From the NCBI RefSeq assembly GCF_000407485.1, contig NZ_ASWD01000001.1, forward strand, positions 806,001-870,000: 64,000 nt of DNA, given 5' to 3'. The position numbers were made by a program, and so were the translations under genes. Below, one piece after another: positions 33,316-41,709 of this stretch; within the stretch, counting starts at the first letter, position 1; each line of letters starts with the position of its first letter. The notes beneath the pieces were generated by a model. It was not told where the DNA came from and did no database searches. It worked only from the letters and a program-made list of their open reading frames with translations. This stretch comes from Enterococcus pallens ATCC BAA-351 (GTDB lineage Bacteria; Bacillota; Bacilli; Lactobacillales; Enterococcaceae).

Positions 33316-36300
33316 CTTTTCTCCCCTTTTCGTTTGTTGATTTATATTTTTTTCGGTTCTGCGAAAGAATAATCCCAGATCCTAATAAAACAATACCTAA
33401 AACCACCAATGCCATTCTCATATAACCGCCCGCATTCGGCATGCCATTGATTTTATAATTGGGCAGATAGTAGGTGCCGCTATCTATTCGGAACGCTGGC
33501 GGTAGTGGATCTCCACGTCCCTTAATCCCTTCAATTTCGCCGTAAAAGTCAATGGTAATAATCCAATAACCCAGCGGTAGCTGATAACCTGGTAATGTCT
33601 CTGTCTCAACCAGTAAATAATCTCCCTGAACTAAATCGTCAAAAGTAACTTTCCCTAGATCTGAGTTATCTGTACTGCTGATTTTTTCAATTGGCTTGGT
33701 CATATCCCATTTGGTATCAGATGCTGCTGGATCTTCACTGCCCGTCTTACCAGAATCGCCTTCTTTTGGCTTATAAAGTGAGAAATGAACCCCGCCTAAT
33801 GGATTTTCTCGACCATCCTCTTTAAAGAAACTAGTTGGCTTGACTTTGTTGGTTAAATACAGCTCTGTCTTGTCATCGCTGATTTTATGACCCGGACTTA
33901 CGCCATCCTTTACAGTACCATTTTCAATAACTTTGTATCTTACCTCGTAAATTTCAAATTGCTGGGTGGTTTTTTCCCAAGCTGTTTTGACTAGCCAATA
34001 CCCCTCTGCTGCTTGATAGCCGCTATACGTACTGGTTTCATGCACCGCATACCAGTCGAAGTGTTTATCATCATCTTCATTTGGGTTCTCTAAGCCACCC
34101 TTTCCGATGGTCGCAAATAATCCATGATTATCGGTGGACACATCTGAAGCTGTTTTCTCCCAAAAAAATGAGGCAGTATATGGTTGGTCTTCAAGAAAAT
34201 ACCCTTCCGCAATCCACTGATAAATGTCAAATTGAACTTTTTGCTTGTCCGATGACGGCATGGGTTCATCCCGTTCGTTCACTTTGAATAAAGAAATATT
34301 AGGCTTACGATTTTTCAGAATAAAATGATTGTTGTTGCTACTGCTGGGTTTTTCATAATCCGGCCTGCTCATTTCTTTTCCGAATTGATACTCCGGCAAA
34401 GAGAACATGTCTCCATCACTCAATCGAACAACCCAATAAACTTCACGGTTACCGTTAGTTAAGTCGTTTTCTGCCAGGAGATAATCTGGATAGGTTTCGA
34501 CCTCTACGATTGCGTAGTACTTTTCTAACTCTTCTGGGGTATTAATACTAGGAACACGAATTCTTCCTAATGCGTCAGTAGCTACAGGACCCTCGATCTT
34601 TTTCCATAAATCCGGGTTGCTTTTCGGGCCTTGTCCGTTATCCCAAGCTATAGGACGAGCAGGATCGGTTGGTTTAGGTTGGTATTCATATATATCAAAA
34701 GCAACCTTTTTCTCTCGCCCTTGATCATCAACTAACGGATTACCGTTGGGATCGACTGACGGCATCGCTTCGCCATTCTTTCCTTGTTTATAAAAGGTGA
34801 AGGGTATCTCACCAACTTGGGTATAATACAGCTTTATGACTAGTTCAACATCTTCAGTTATTTCGCCTTTGATTAATCCATATTTTTTTGATAGATCCTC
34901 TCGATAGGTATAAGAAGTCAATAAATCCAATAAGGGTTCGCCGACAATTTCCTGACCGAGATAGCCATACTTTTCTTCGGTTTCTGCCAATGTGAAATTA
35001 CTTTCTTCTTCACCGCCAAATTCATTGACCTGGACATAATGCTCGACTGTATATTTATACTGCGGCAGCTTCTTATTCCAGACAGTTACTGTTGGCCCTC
35101 TTGGAGTAGCTGAAGGAATCACAAACTCATCTGATACAACTTCTTTTCCATTCCATTGAGGAGATTTTTCTTCATCATAACCAGCCGCGGCCTTGGTCTC
35201 GACAAAACGGTACGTTCCATCAGCTAGAGCTAAAGCCTCAAAATCAACCACAACTAATCCGTTGGCTGTTTTTTCTACTAGTCCTCCAGCGCCGCCCTCT
35301 GCCGCTTCATAATACTTAATACCATCTGTTTTAAAGGAGAGGATTGCTCCCTCTTTCCTAACATCTGTCCATTCTCCCGAGTCATTTTGGACTTGTAATT
35401 TGAATTCCGCTCCATTTATAGGGATGTACTCATCATCGGCATCACGCTCGACATCAAATTTTTGCAGCATGGCTTGTCTTCTGTTCAACTCAATTTTCCC
35501 GTAAGGATTCCTTAACATACCTTCAGCAGTATCTTTTTTAGGCATTGTTTCAGGGTCTGGAATACTTTTCAAAGTCAGGGCACTATGAGTATAAATCTCC
35601 GAGGTATTCTTAATAGCCTCGATGGATGGAGTATCCGGCGGGTAACGAACCGTCAAAGAAATATTGTAGGCAGCAGCTGCTCCTTCAATAACATTTGTGT
35701 CGCCATAGGTGATGGCATAATAGTTTTCTAATAATTCCCGGTCTGTCTCTGCATAAAACCCACGTTTGATCGTAAAGTCGGCTGCTTGAACCGCAAAATC
35801 CGTAATATCAACTGATCCGTTCCCTATTGGATTCGTGATGGTTCTCTTTACATTATTCTCATTCGTTAAACTACTTAGTTTCGGCTGCTGATTGTCTGCA
35901 TCCTTCATTGATCCGAAATGCATCATCACCGTTGATTCACCCGAAGCATCCTTGTAAACCCCATATTGAGGGTACGCACCTTGGACCCGCTTTTTAAAAT
36001 TCGTCTTCGTTTCATTAGGTTCTTGCTTCAGCAATTCGAAGCCTGTGCCTGGCTTAGGTTTTAGAATATCGTCAGTATCTGAATTATTCCGATACAGAGG
36101 GCCTGAACCATAATCTGCTAAAACAAGTGATTCAAACGCATTAGACGTAGAAGGATACACACCTTTTTGCTGAGCATAGTTCTCTGGGGTTAACCCTATC
36201 GGTATCTGAATATAAGCACCTATTGACAAAGCTGTCATTTCAGCTCCAGCCGGTAATACATCTTCTATATAGCCGCCTAATTCACCACCACCTTCTTTTC

Positions 36301-37408
36301 CATCTGGAGCTTCAACATCCGTATAATTTGTTCCCCAAGGTTTCCACACACTTCGATCAGGCTTGTCTACGTAAAACCCTTGATACTTTCCATTACCGCC
36401 ATTTACATGGTAGTTTACTTCATCTCCACTTAGCTCAAGATTCGCTGCACCATTGAACTGAATTCCCCATTGAATCGAATGGTTAGACGCCGCCGCTGCG
36501 AACTTGAAGGAGAAGCCATTAGTGGATTGCAATGGTGTTTTCTCAAACGTAATCTCTTTTACAAGCGGATTTCCATTAGCATCTCGCCCAAAGGATACCT
36601 CTTGGGTGCCGTCCTTTGTTACATAGTTCATGAACCCGGGAAAATCAAGCTCGCTATTAAGACTACTTGTTGGGAATGTCATAATTCCATCTAAAAATTC
36701 GATGTGAACAACCTGGGCATTTTTCTCCACAGAATTCTCAATGCGGTATTGATAGATCGCCTCTTCACCACTGCCGGTATCCACCTTCATTTCACTCCAA
36801 CCGCCTTCTGTCGCATACCAGTGGCCGCTGCTAGTATCCGCTACCTGAGGAATCACCAAAACAAAATGATCACCAGATACTATGTTTGGGCCTCCTGTAT
36901 CTATTGACCAAGAAAATTTGAAATCGTAGGCTTGGTACGAGATTGCATTACTCTTAGGACTAGCTGTTAGCGACTCTTTATTTCCATTGACCTCTCGGAA
37001 TATTTCCCAATCAGTTACAGTGACTGAGCTGAGAACATCTTGACCAGCATTGGTCCCCTTTTGAGGCGTTTGCTGTTTTTGTGGCGCATCGGTAGGTTCT
37101 TTTTCTTTTAACTCTTCTGTACTTTCTTCGGATTCTCCTGTGCTTTCCTTCACATAATCGGACTTACTTATTTCACCTGTGCTGCTGCTTTCTGCGGACG
37201 TCTCCCCCAGCTTCTCTGTACTTGACATCAATGGATTGTCGATGCTGGTTTTGATTTTTTTACTTGCCGTGTCAGAAGACGTGGTACTTTCCTGTGATTG
37301 TCCCAACGAAAGCGTTGGAACCAAGGTAGAAAACAAGAGAATAAGAATAGCAATCAAACAAAAGAACTTCTCTTTGCCCTTAATAAATTTATTCACCTTT
37401 TTACTCAT
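33296..37408 (-). CDS. Pilus tip/adhesin with unusual MPNAG sorting signal
   Basis: The 1370-residue protein starts with a signal peptide and a Ser/Thr/Glu-rich stretch, then an adhesin region of about 500 residues (roughly 125-640). Next come a SpaA/Cna-B repeat (ETKAAAGYD), a MucBP-like segment (YTVEHYVQV, YTYRED), and three more SpaA-type repeats with E-box-like VETETLPGYQ. The C-terminus has MPNAGG, a hydrophobic helix and a Lys-rich tail, where LPxTG is expected; Leu and Thr are both changed. A tip pilin needs this signal to join the shaft, so the variant may be read by the local sortase. A winged-helix regulator gene lies upstream on the same strand. Confidence 0.9.
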   Translation of the reverse strand: MSKKVNKFIKGKEKFFCLIAILILLFSTLVPTLSLGQSQESTTSSDTASKKIKTSIDNPLMSSTEKLGETSAESSSTGEISKSDYVKESTGESEESTEELKEKEPTDAPQKQQTPQKGTNAGQDVLSSVTVTDWEIFREVNGNKESLTASPKSNAISYQAYDFKFSWSIDTGGPNIVSGDHFVLVIPQVADTSSGHWYATEGGWSEMKVDTGSGEEAIYQYRIENSVEKNAQVVHIEFLDGIMTFPTSSLNSELDFPGFMNYVTKDGTQEVSFGRDANGNPLVKEITFEKTPLQSTNGFSFKFAAAASNHSIQWGIQFNGAANLELSGDEVNYHVNGGNGKYQGFYVDKPDRSVWKPWGTNYTDVEAPDGKEGGGELGGYIEDVLPAGAEMTALSIGAYIQIPIGLTPENYAQQKGVYPSTSNAFESLVLADYGSGPLYRNNSDTDDILKPKPGTGFELLKQEPNETKTNFKKRVQGAYPQYGVYKDASGESTVMMHFGSMKDADNQQPKLSSLTNENNVKRTITNPIGNGSVDITDFAVQAADFTIKRGFYAETDRELLENYYAITYGDTNVIEGAAAAYNISLTVRYPPDTPSIEAIKNTSEIYTHSALTLKSIPDPETMPKKDTAEGMLRNPYGKIELNRRQAMLQKFDVERDADDEYIPINGAEFKLQVQNDSGEWTDVRKEGAILSFKTDGIKYYEAAEGGAGGLVEKTANGLVVVDFEALALADGTYRFVETKAAAGYDEEKSPQWNGKEVVSDEFVIPSATPRGPTVTVWNKKLPQYKYTVEHYVQVNEFGGEEESNFTLAETEEKYGYLGQEIVGEPLLDLLTSYTYREDLSKKYGLIKGEITEDVELVIKLYYTQVGEIPFTFYKQGKNGEAMPSVDPNGNPLVDDQGREKKVAFDIYEYQPKPTDPARPIAWDNGQGPKSNPDLWKKIEGPVATDALGRIRVPSINTPEELEKYYAIVEVETYPDYLLAENDLTNGNREVYWVVRLSDGDMFSLPEYQFGKEMSRPDYEKPSSSNNNHFILKNRKPNISLFKVNERDEPMPSSDKQKVQFDIYQWIAEGYFLEDQPYTASFFWEKTASDVSTDNHGLFATIGKGGLENPNEDDDKHFDWYAVHETSTYSGYQAAEGYWLVKTAWEKTTQQFEIYEVRYKVIENGTVKDGVSPGHKISDDKTELYLTNKVKPTSFFKEDGRENPLGGVHFSLYKPKEGDSGKTGSEDPAASDTKWDMTKPIEKISSTDNSDLGKVTFDDLVQGDYLLVETETLPGYQLPLGYWIITIDFYGEIEGIKGRGDPLPPAFRIDSGTYYLPNYKINGMPNAGGYMRMALVVLGIVLLGSGIILSQNRKKYKSTNEKGRKDEKKNK

Positions 37409-37853
37409 CCCCTTCTTTCTTTATCTATCATGATTTAAGGGAGATACCGCACCATAATAAAGAATTTTATAAAATAACGTTTGTTATAAAATGGAGTACA
37501 AACTTTTGGATCAGCTTCATTTAAACAATATATTCAGCAATAGCGTCATTGAGTCTGTAAAGCTTTGTAATTTCAAAACATCCTGATATTCTGAAGATGA
37601 AATTTTTATATTCATCAGAATATTGCTTAGTTGATTGCTGCCTGTAGCAGACTGAATTAATTCTTTCAAAAATATCTACGCTGATTTTCGAACTGAACTA
37701 CATTGATTTATATAAAACTTTTAGTGTCACTCTTCAGGTTAGAGTGATTTTGATCATAGCCATAAAGAAATCGTAGTTTTTCCTTGTGGTTTTCAACTAA
37801 ATATGACTTAACTATTTTACTAACCCTTTCTCAAACTCCGATACCTTGATAAC
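37409..37853 (-). promoter_or_regulatory. Pilus operon upstream region with dyads
   Basis: The AT palindrome ATTTTATAAAAT (37464-37475) is followed by a TTATAAAA copy, and near 37585-37623 ATATTCTGAAGATGAA faces TTCATCAGAATAT. The latter makes a hairpin with a three-base bulge in the likely 5' leader. At 37727-37748 TCACTCT/AGAGTGA forms a weak terminator for the regulator gene. The operon promoter was not pinned down. Confidence 0.4.
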
Positions 37854-38504
37854 TTATCTTTGAACCAGCCGATAACCTTTTCCCCAAAAGGTCTGTACAC
37901 TATCCTCATCCATTCCCAGATCTACGAATTTTATTTTGATTCTTTTTATTATGCTAGAGATTTGGGCAAGATTAGAATGGGTAACTTCAGACCAAATTTT
38001 TCCGCAAATTTCTTCTCTTGACACAATGTCTCCGTCCGCATCTCGTAAGATTTCAAAAACCATCTTTTCTTTTTTACTAAAAGGAATAAAGCTCTCCAAG
38101 TCAGACTTGCTTAAAGATGAACTATCCGAAAGTTTACTCACTGCGTCATTTCGATTTCTTTGAGATAATTTTTCTCTTAGGGATTCAAGTTCTTCATTAG
38201 TAATGATAATGTCTTGAATCTGTCTTTCCATGTTTTGAGGAACCTGGGTCAGGGATGACGACTTTCTATACAAAATAGATGAAGGAAATTCCCTTCTCTT
38301 TAACAAAGATTCCACTTCGGTATCGGATACTGTTTCACTAATAATGATAATTTGAAAATACTTCGTGATATTGTCTGAAGAAATTTTGTTCTTCAAGCTG
38401 CTCAATAACGCGCAGCTGCAAAAAACTTCATAACCAAGCATGTGGAGCCTTTTTACAAATTCTTCTTCTACAGGTATGCATTTGGTTAAAATCAATACAT
38501 TCAT
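37854..38504 (-). CDS. Winged-helix transcriptional regulator, probable pilus operon regulator
   Basis: The 216-residue protein has a degenerate receiver-like N-terminus (MNVLILTKCIPVEEEFVKRL, no clear phosphoacceptor Asp) and an OmpR/PhoB-type winged helix at the C-terminus: FIPFSKKEKMVFEILRDADG, VSREEICGKIW, ending WGKGYRLVQR. Such regulators bind DNA without a partner kinase. It lies directly upstream of the tip, backbone and sortase genes on the same strand, so it is the likely pilus regulator. Its 5' region ends at the left repeat of recombinase segment 2. Whether it activates or represses cannot be told. Confidence 0.8.
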   Translation of the reverse strand: MNVLILTKCIPVEEEFVKRLHMLGYEVFCSCALLSSLKNKISSDNITKYFQIIIISETVSDTEVESLLKRREFPSSILYRKSSSLTQVPQNMERQIQDIIITNEELESLREKLSQRNRNDAVSKLSDSSSLSKSDLESFIPFSKKEKMVFEILRDADGDIVSREEICGKIWSEVTHSNLAQISSIIKRIKIKFVDLGMDEDSVQTFWGKGYRLVQR

Positions 38505-38765
38505 TTGAGATCTTCCTTTACTGTCATTTTTTTCAATAGCTTATCAACAACAATAGTTTAGATAAATTTATATTTTTGAGACTAATCAATTCTTATTGTT
38601 ATTGATTGCGATATAATAGTCATAACTCAGTATGTAAAAAGTTGAGTAGTTTACGCTAAATTATCAATTAGACATTGTTGCTTAGCAGCTATTGAAATAT
38701 ATTGGTCATCCTTTTTATTCCATTACTTAATCTTCATAACAATTTTCTACCAAAAGAGATTTCTA
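38505..38765. promoter_or_regulatory. Regulator upstream region
   Basis: On the minus strand TTTACA then TATATC, 17 bp apart, form a possible promoter for the regulator (38607-38640). On the plus strand TATAAT at 38612-38617 would start transcripts rightward into the recombinase segment, as TGCTATAAT does at locus 1. Both are weak predictions. Confidence 0.35.
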
Positions 38766-38794
38766 TTTTCTTTTTCGTTGCAAAAAAAAGAAAA
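38766..38794 (+). repeat. Left inverted repeat of recombinase segment 2
   Basis: The 29 bases here, with GTTGC and flanking A and T runs, are the reverse complement of 40315-40343 at 27 of 29 positions, including an unbroken 18-base match. The T-rich, five-base, A-rich layout resembles target sites of Tn916-type integrases. The base composition is simple, so part of the match may be chance. Confidence 0.55.
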
Positions 38795-38831
38795 CCTGCA
38801 AAACACTGATAATAAACAGCATTTGCAGGTA
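38795..38831. other. Hairpin next to left repeat of segment 2
   Basis: CCTGCAAA and TTTGCAGG enclose a nested CTG/CAG pair. It stands directly beside the inverted repeat, inside the segment, and could block read-through from the recombinase gene or help form the recombination complex. Confidence 0.4.
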
Positions 38832-38834
38832 GTT

Positions 38835-38851
38835 TGACGGCGAATGACGGC
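38835..38851 (+). repeat. Possible arm-type sites, left side of segment 2
   Basis: TGACGGC occurs exactly at 38835-38841 and 38845-38851, 10 bp apart. A matching exact pair lies on the other side of the recombinase gene at 40103-40121. Direct repeats at both sides of the gene fit binding sites for its N-terminal domain. Confidence 0.5.
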
Positions 38852-38961
38852 TTATAAAAAAAGATAAACTTACTTGCTTTCAAAAAATTGATATCCTCTC
38901 AATTAAAGAAAGCGTTTTTAATAAAGGCGTTTTTAAACAGTCCTCAGACTCTATCTTTTTT

Positions 38962-38975
38962 TGCAAACGCTTTAT
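38962..38975 (+). promoter_or_regulatory. cre-like site at the end of recombinase 2
   Basis: TGCAAACGCTTTAT resembles the CcpA consensus and overlaps the stop codon of recombinase 2. The reverse-oriented AAAGCGTTT near 38912 makes a dyad with it. A similar site lies at the same place behind recombinase 1. Confidence 0.2.
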
Positions 38976-40081
38976 ACTATTTCTTTTTCCATATTTTCTA
39001 TTGTCGCAATTCGTTCTTCAATCATTGAATCTGCGTATGTGTCTAAGGTTGTCTTTATAGAAGAATGCCCCAACAGAGAACTTACGGAAACGGCGTTTGC
39101 CCGAGATTCTAAGCATCTGGTAGCAAATGTATGACGTAATTGATGAAAATGAATAGACTCTAACCCTGCTGCCTTACGAATTTTATGAAAATGATAGGTG
39201 ATTAAACGAGGTTCGCAGGGTTTTTCATTATTTGATAAAACAAAATCATTTTTAGCCTTAAGAAAACGATCCCTCAACCATACTTTTACAGCTGTGCTCA
39301 TGGGGATAATTCTATTAGATGAACGAGTTTTTACTTTACCGATGATTATCTTTGTTTTATTCTTGATATCTTTAATTGGAATACGCTGCAGTGTCTTCTC
39401 AATGCGAATAATTCCTCGTTGAAAATCGATATTCTCCCATTTTAAAGCAGCTATTTCTCCAATTCTGAGCCCCGTTCGCAAGCTTAACAGTACAGCCAGA
39501 CCCATCCCGTCCAACTTCTCTATAGCAGCCTTTTCTAGCTCTTTTTGCTCACCGGTACTCAAAGCTCCTACCTTGTTATAAGCTTCTTTCGGTAGAATTA
39601 CCTTTGTTGCAGGGTTTGTGACCAGCAAATGATTTTCAACAGCTTTTTCAAAACAATTATTTACCAATCGAAAAATTATTTTTATTGAAGCTGGAGACAG
39701 ATTACTTTCTTCCCAGGCTGTTACCATATCCTGGAGCGTCGACTCATTTATTTCATTTAGCGAACTTTCTCCAATATAAGGAATAATATACTTAAACATT
39801 TTGTAATAATATCCATTGTAAGTTGATATTTTTAACGTTTTTTCGATTTCTGCTAACCATTCATTGGCCCAGGCAACCATCAAAATGGATGAAATTCCGT
39901 GTGCTTCCTGTAGTGTTTGATATTGTATTTTGTAAGGATATAGCTTCAGCTTAACCTCTTGGTAGGTCTTTCCATAAATATAACCATATTTTATTTTTCC
40001 GTCTCTTTTTCTTCCTTTAATATATCTGCCTTCCCAGCGTTTGTCTTTTCTTTTATAAATGTTTTCACCACGTCTGCTCAA
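38972..40081 (-). CDS. Tyrosine recombinase 2, paralog of recombinase 1
   Basis: The 369-residue protein has the same layout as recombinase 1 and matches it through both ends: GENIYKRKDKRWEGRYIKGRK at the start and HFHQLRHTFATRCLES in the catalytic domain. Catalytic R206, H313, R316, H339 and Y349 are all present. It starts with TTG at 40081 behind AGGGGG. No excisionase, relaxase or cargo gene is next to it. It lies between 29-bp inverted repeats and upstream of the pilus regulator, so I infer a second inversion switch. The alternative is a leftover integrase from an old element. Confidence 0.9.
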   Translation of the reverse strand: MSRRGENIYKRKDKRWEGRYIKGRKRDGKIKYGYIYGKTYQEVKLKLYPYKIQYQTLQEAHGISSILMVAWANEWLAEIEKTLKISTYNGYYYKMFKYIIPYIGESSLNEINESTLQDMVTAWEESNLSPASIKIIFRLVNNCFEKAVENHLLVTNPATKVILPKEAYNKVGALSTGEQKELEKAAIEKLDGMGLAVLLSLRTGLRIGEIAALKWENIDFQRGIIRIEKTLQRIPIKDIKNKTKIIIGKVKTRSSNRIIPMSTAVKVWLRDRFLKAKNDFVLSNNEKPCEPRLITYHFHKIRKAAGLESIHFHQLRHTFATRCLESRANAVSVSSLLGHSSIKTTLDTYADSMIEERIATIENMEKEIV

Positions 40082-40102
40082 AATTCTTCCCCCTAAATAT
40101 AA

Positions 40103-40121
40103 TGACGGCTTAACTGACGGC
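40103..40121 (+). repeat. Possible arm-type sites, right side of segment 2
   Basis: TGACGGC at 40103-40109 and 40115-40121 are parts of a 10-base direct repeat, TGACGGCTTA, 12 bp apart, and lie just before the recombinase start. Their position suggests both recombination and autoregulation. Confidence 0.5.
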
Positions 40122-40314
40122 TTAAAAAAACGAGTAATTGGTTAAACCGTAAAAAAATGATATAAAAAAATTAGTTTTGTTCAATCAATTCATCATGAAA
40201 CGACCTTTAGAACAATATTTTGTTAAAAAGTATTGACCTATAAGTGTACTTTAATTATAATTAATTTAATGAACATCTGCTTGCCTAAACTTAATCCTCT
40301 TTTTATCAATCTTT

Positions 40315-40343
40315 TTTTCTTTTTTTTGCAACAAAAACGAAAA
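40315..40343 (-). repeat. Right inverted repeat of recombinase segment 2
   Basis: Reverse complement of 38766-38794 at 27 of 29 positions (TTTTTTTTGCAAC in the core). The two repeats bound about 1.58 kb, close to the 1.68 kb of segment 1. Confidence 0.55.
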
Positions 40344-40436
40344 ATCCTCCCAAGAGCCGATACTAAAGTAACAGATTATTATCATATGATCAATGTATAT
40401 TCTGTACCATTGGTATTATTCTTTTATTAGCTAACG

Positions 40437-40479
40437 AAAGAAGTAGTTCGCGCATTTTTCCACGCGAACTACTTCTTTT
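40437..40479. terminator. Strong bidirectional terminator beyond segment 2
   Basis: AAAGAAGTAGTTCGCG pairs perfectly with CGCGAACTACTTCTTT, and TT follows. It faces both ways and lies about 95 bp outside the right inverted repeat, as the terminator at 3593 does for segment 1. Confidence 0.85.
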
Positions 40480-40511
40480 AATTTGGCCTGTTACTCCTTC
40501 AGTGGATGGCG

Positions 40512-40817
40512 TTAGTGCCTGTCGGTTCCTTCTTTTGCCGGTGGGATTCCAACGACGCTAATACCCAGAGTCAACAATTCCGAATGGGTAATCATACCTG
40601 TTGTAGGATATTTGGTCGATACGCTTTTGTTTGAATTAGCTATCGGGTATGTTTTAGTATTGCTGGTTATTGGGTAAGTTTTCTTTGTACTGTCAGCCGT
40701 TGTGCTTGTTTTCTCTGTGCGGGTATCTGTTGGAGTAATTTTTTGTCCTCCTTTAACCCAGCTATCCTCTGTATACTCATTTGGTTGCCGATTTTGTACT
40801 TTTTCCTCGTTCACCAA
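40512..40817 (-). pseudogene. Remnant of a cell-wall anchored surface protein
   Basis: The 101-residue frame is rich in Thr, Ser and Lys (TYPITSNTKTYPIANSN) and ends in YPTTGMITHSELLTLGISVVG, which looks like a decayed LPxTG-helix sorting signal without a following charged tail. There is no signal peptide. No ribosome site precedes its start. It is probably the end of a lost surface protein gene. Alternatively it is an unrelated chance frame. Confidence 0.4.
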
Positions 40818-41307
40818 TTCTTCTAAAATAGATTTATGGTTTTCGATAGGGCATATAAGGTGATATTGCCGTTTGGTTCTGCTAATAGATTAGATAGCTC
40901 CTGTTGGGTAGTATAGACAGTTTATGCTCTATTATTTGAATCAAAGCTGTTAGCTTGCCAGCTTCCTGCTCCAATTTTCGTTCCGCGCTTTCTCTCTCGT
41001 ACCAACCCTCAAAGAGGATTATTAAGAACAGCTAGTCTCCACTTCAAGAGTTATTAACAGCTTTTGAAGCTTGATCCGCGATTTTTAACTTTTCTTTAAA
41101 GGAATAAAACTGATGGTTCTTATTTATTAGTAAGGATCTTCAGCTTTTTCGCTACTTGAATTACAGCAAAGATATTATTATAGATGTATTCGTATACGTT
41201 ATTTTACACCCGTTTCATTTGTGAATCTTTGAGTCATAAAAGCTAAAAAAAGCCTTCATAACAGAGCAAAACGAATTTTTCGTAATTTCACAAGAATTTT
41301 GTTGGGG
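40818..41307. other. Intergenic region before module copy 2
   Basis: No gene was found in about 490 bp. The sequence is different from that before module copy 1; identity between the modules begins near TAATTTCACAAGAATTTT, at 41283. Confidence 0.5.
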
Positions 41308-41404
41308 ACCCTAGACTTTTGCATTCAGTAAATTTTACTCTGCGGTTAAATCAACATTCACCTGTAGAAATCCTGCAAAAGTCTAGGGTGTTTTGCAAAA
41401 GTCT
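41308..41404 (+). promoter_or_regulatory. Three-part repeat leader of DUF1659 module, copy 2
   Basis: ACCCTAGACTTTTGCA (41308-41323), its reverse complement (41374-41389), and TTTTGCAAAAGTCT (41391-41404) are kept exactly as in copy 1 (5840-5936). Between the arms there are many base changes, including in the possible -10 region (TACGATAAAAT in copy 1, TGCGGTTAAAT here). Conservation of the arms against changed surroundings indicates function. Confidence 0.55.
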
Positions 41405-41483
41405 CCTTTTGTTTTTTTATTCCTTTGGTTTATTGTTTAGTCACCGGCCGAAACAAAAAATTATTTCACAGGAGGAAAGTTCA

Positions 41484-41690
41484 ATGATTCAACAGTTAGG
41501 CACAAAATTACAAGTACAAATCGAACAGGAGGGCAAGGACAAACAAAAGAAAGTGAACTTCAGCAACGTCATCACTAACCCAGCAGAAGCCGACATTACT
41601 AAATTAGGTGAAGTCATGGCTGAATTAGCTGGCGACGAAAGCAGCTTAGACAGTGTAATCGTCACTAACCAAACTCGTGTTACCAAATAA
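41484..41690 (+). CDS. DUF1659-type small protein, module copy 2
   Basis: The 68-residue protein differs from the one at 6016 by a handful of residues (NIVTN to NVITN, GDGSS to GDESS). CAGGAGG precedes ATG 41484; a longer in-frame start at 41319 would read through the leader. It is followed directly by the 127-residue gene, without the short DUF2922 gene of copy 1. Confidence 0.8.
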   Translation: MIQQLGTKLQVQIEQEGKDKQKKVNFSNVITNPAEADITKLGEVMAELAGDESSLDSVIVTNQTRVTK

Positions 41691-41709
41691 TCAAAGGAGG
41701 AAACAACCA

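Noticed and set aside
2106-40081. A 38-kb mobile element bounded by the two recombinase genes
   Set aside because: Both recombinases face the same way, no relaxase, replication or transfer genes lie between, and their flanking repeats differ. The content is mainly ordinary chromosomal operons.
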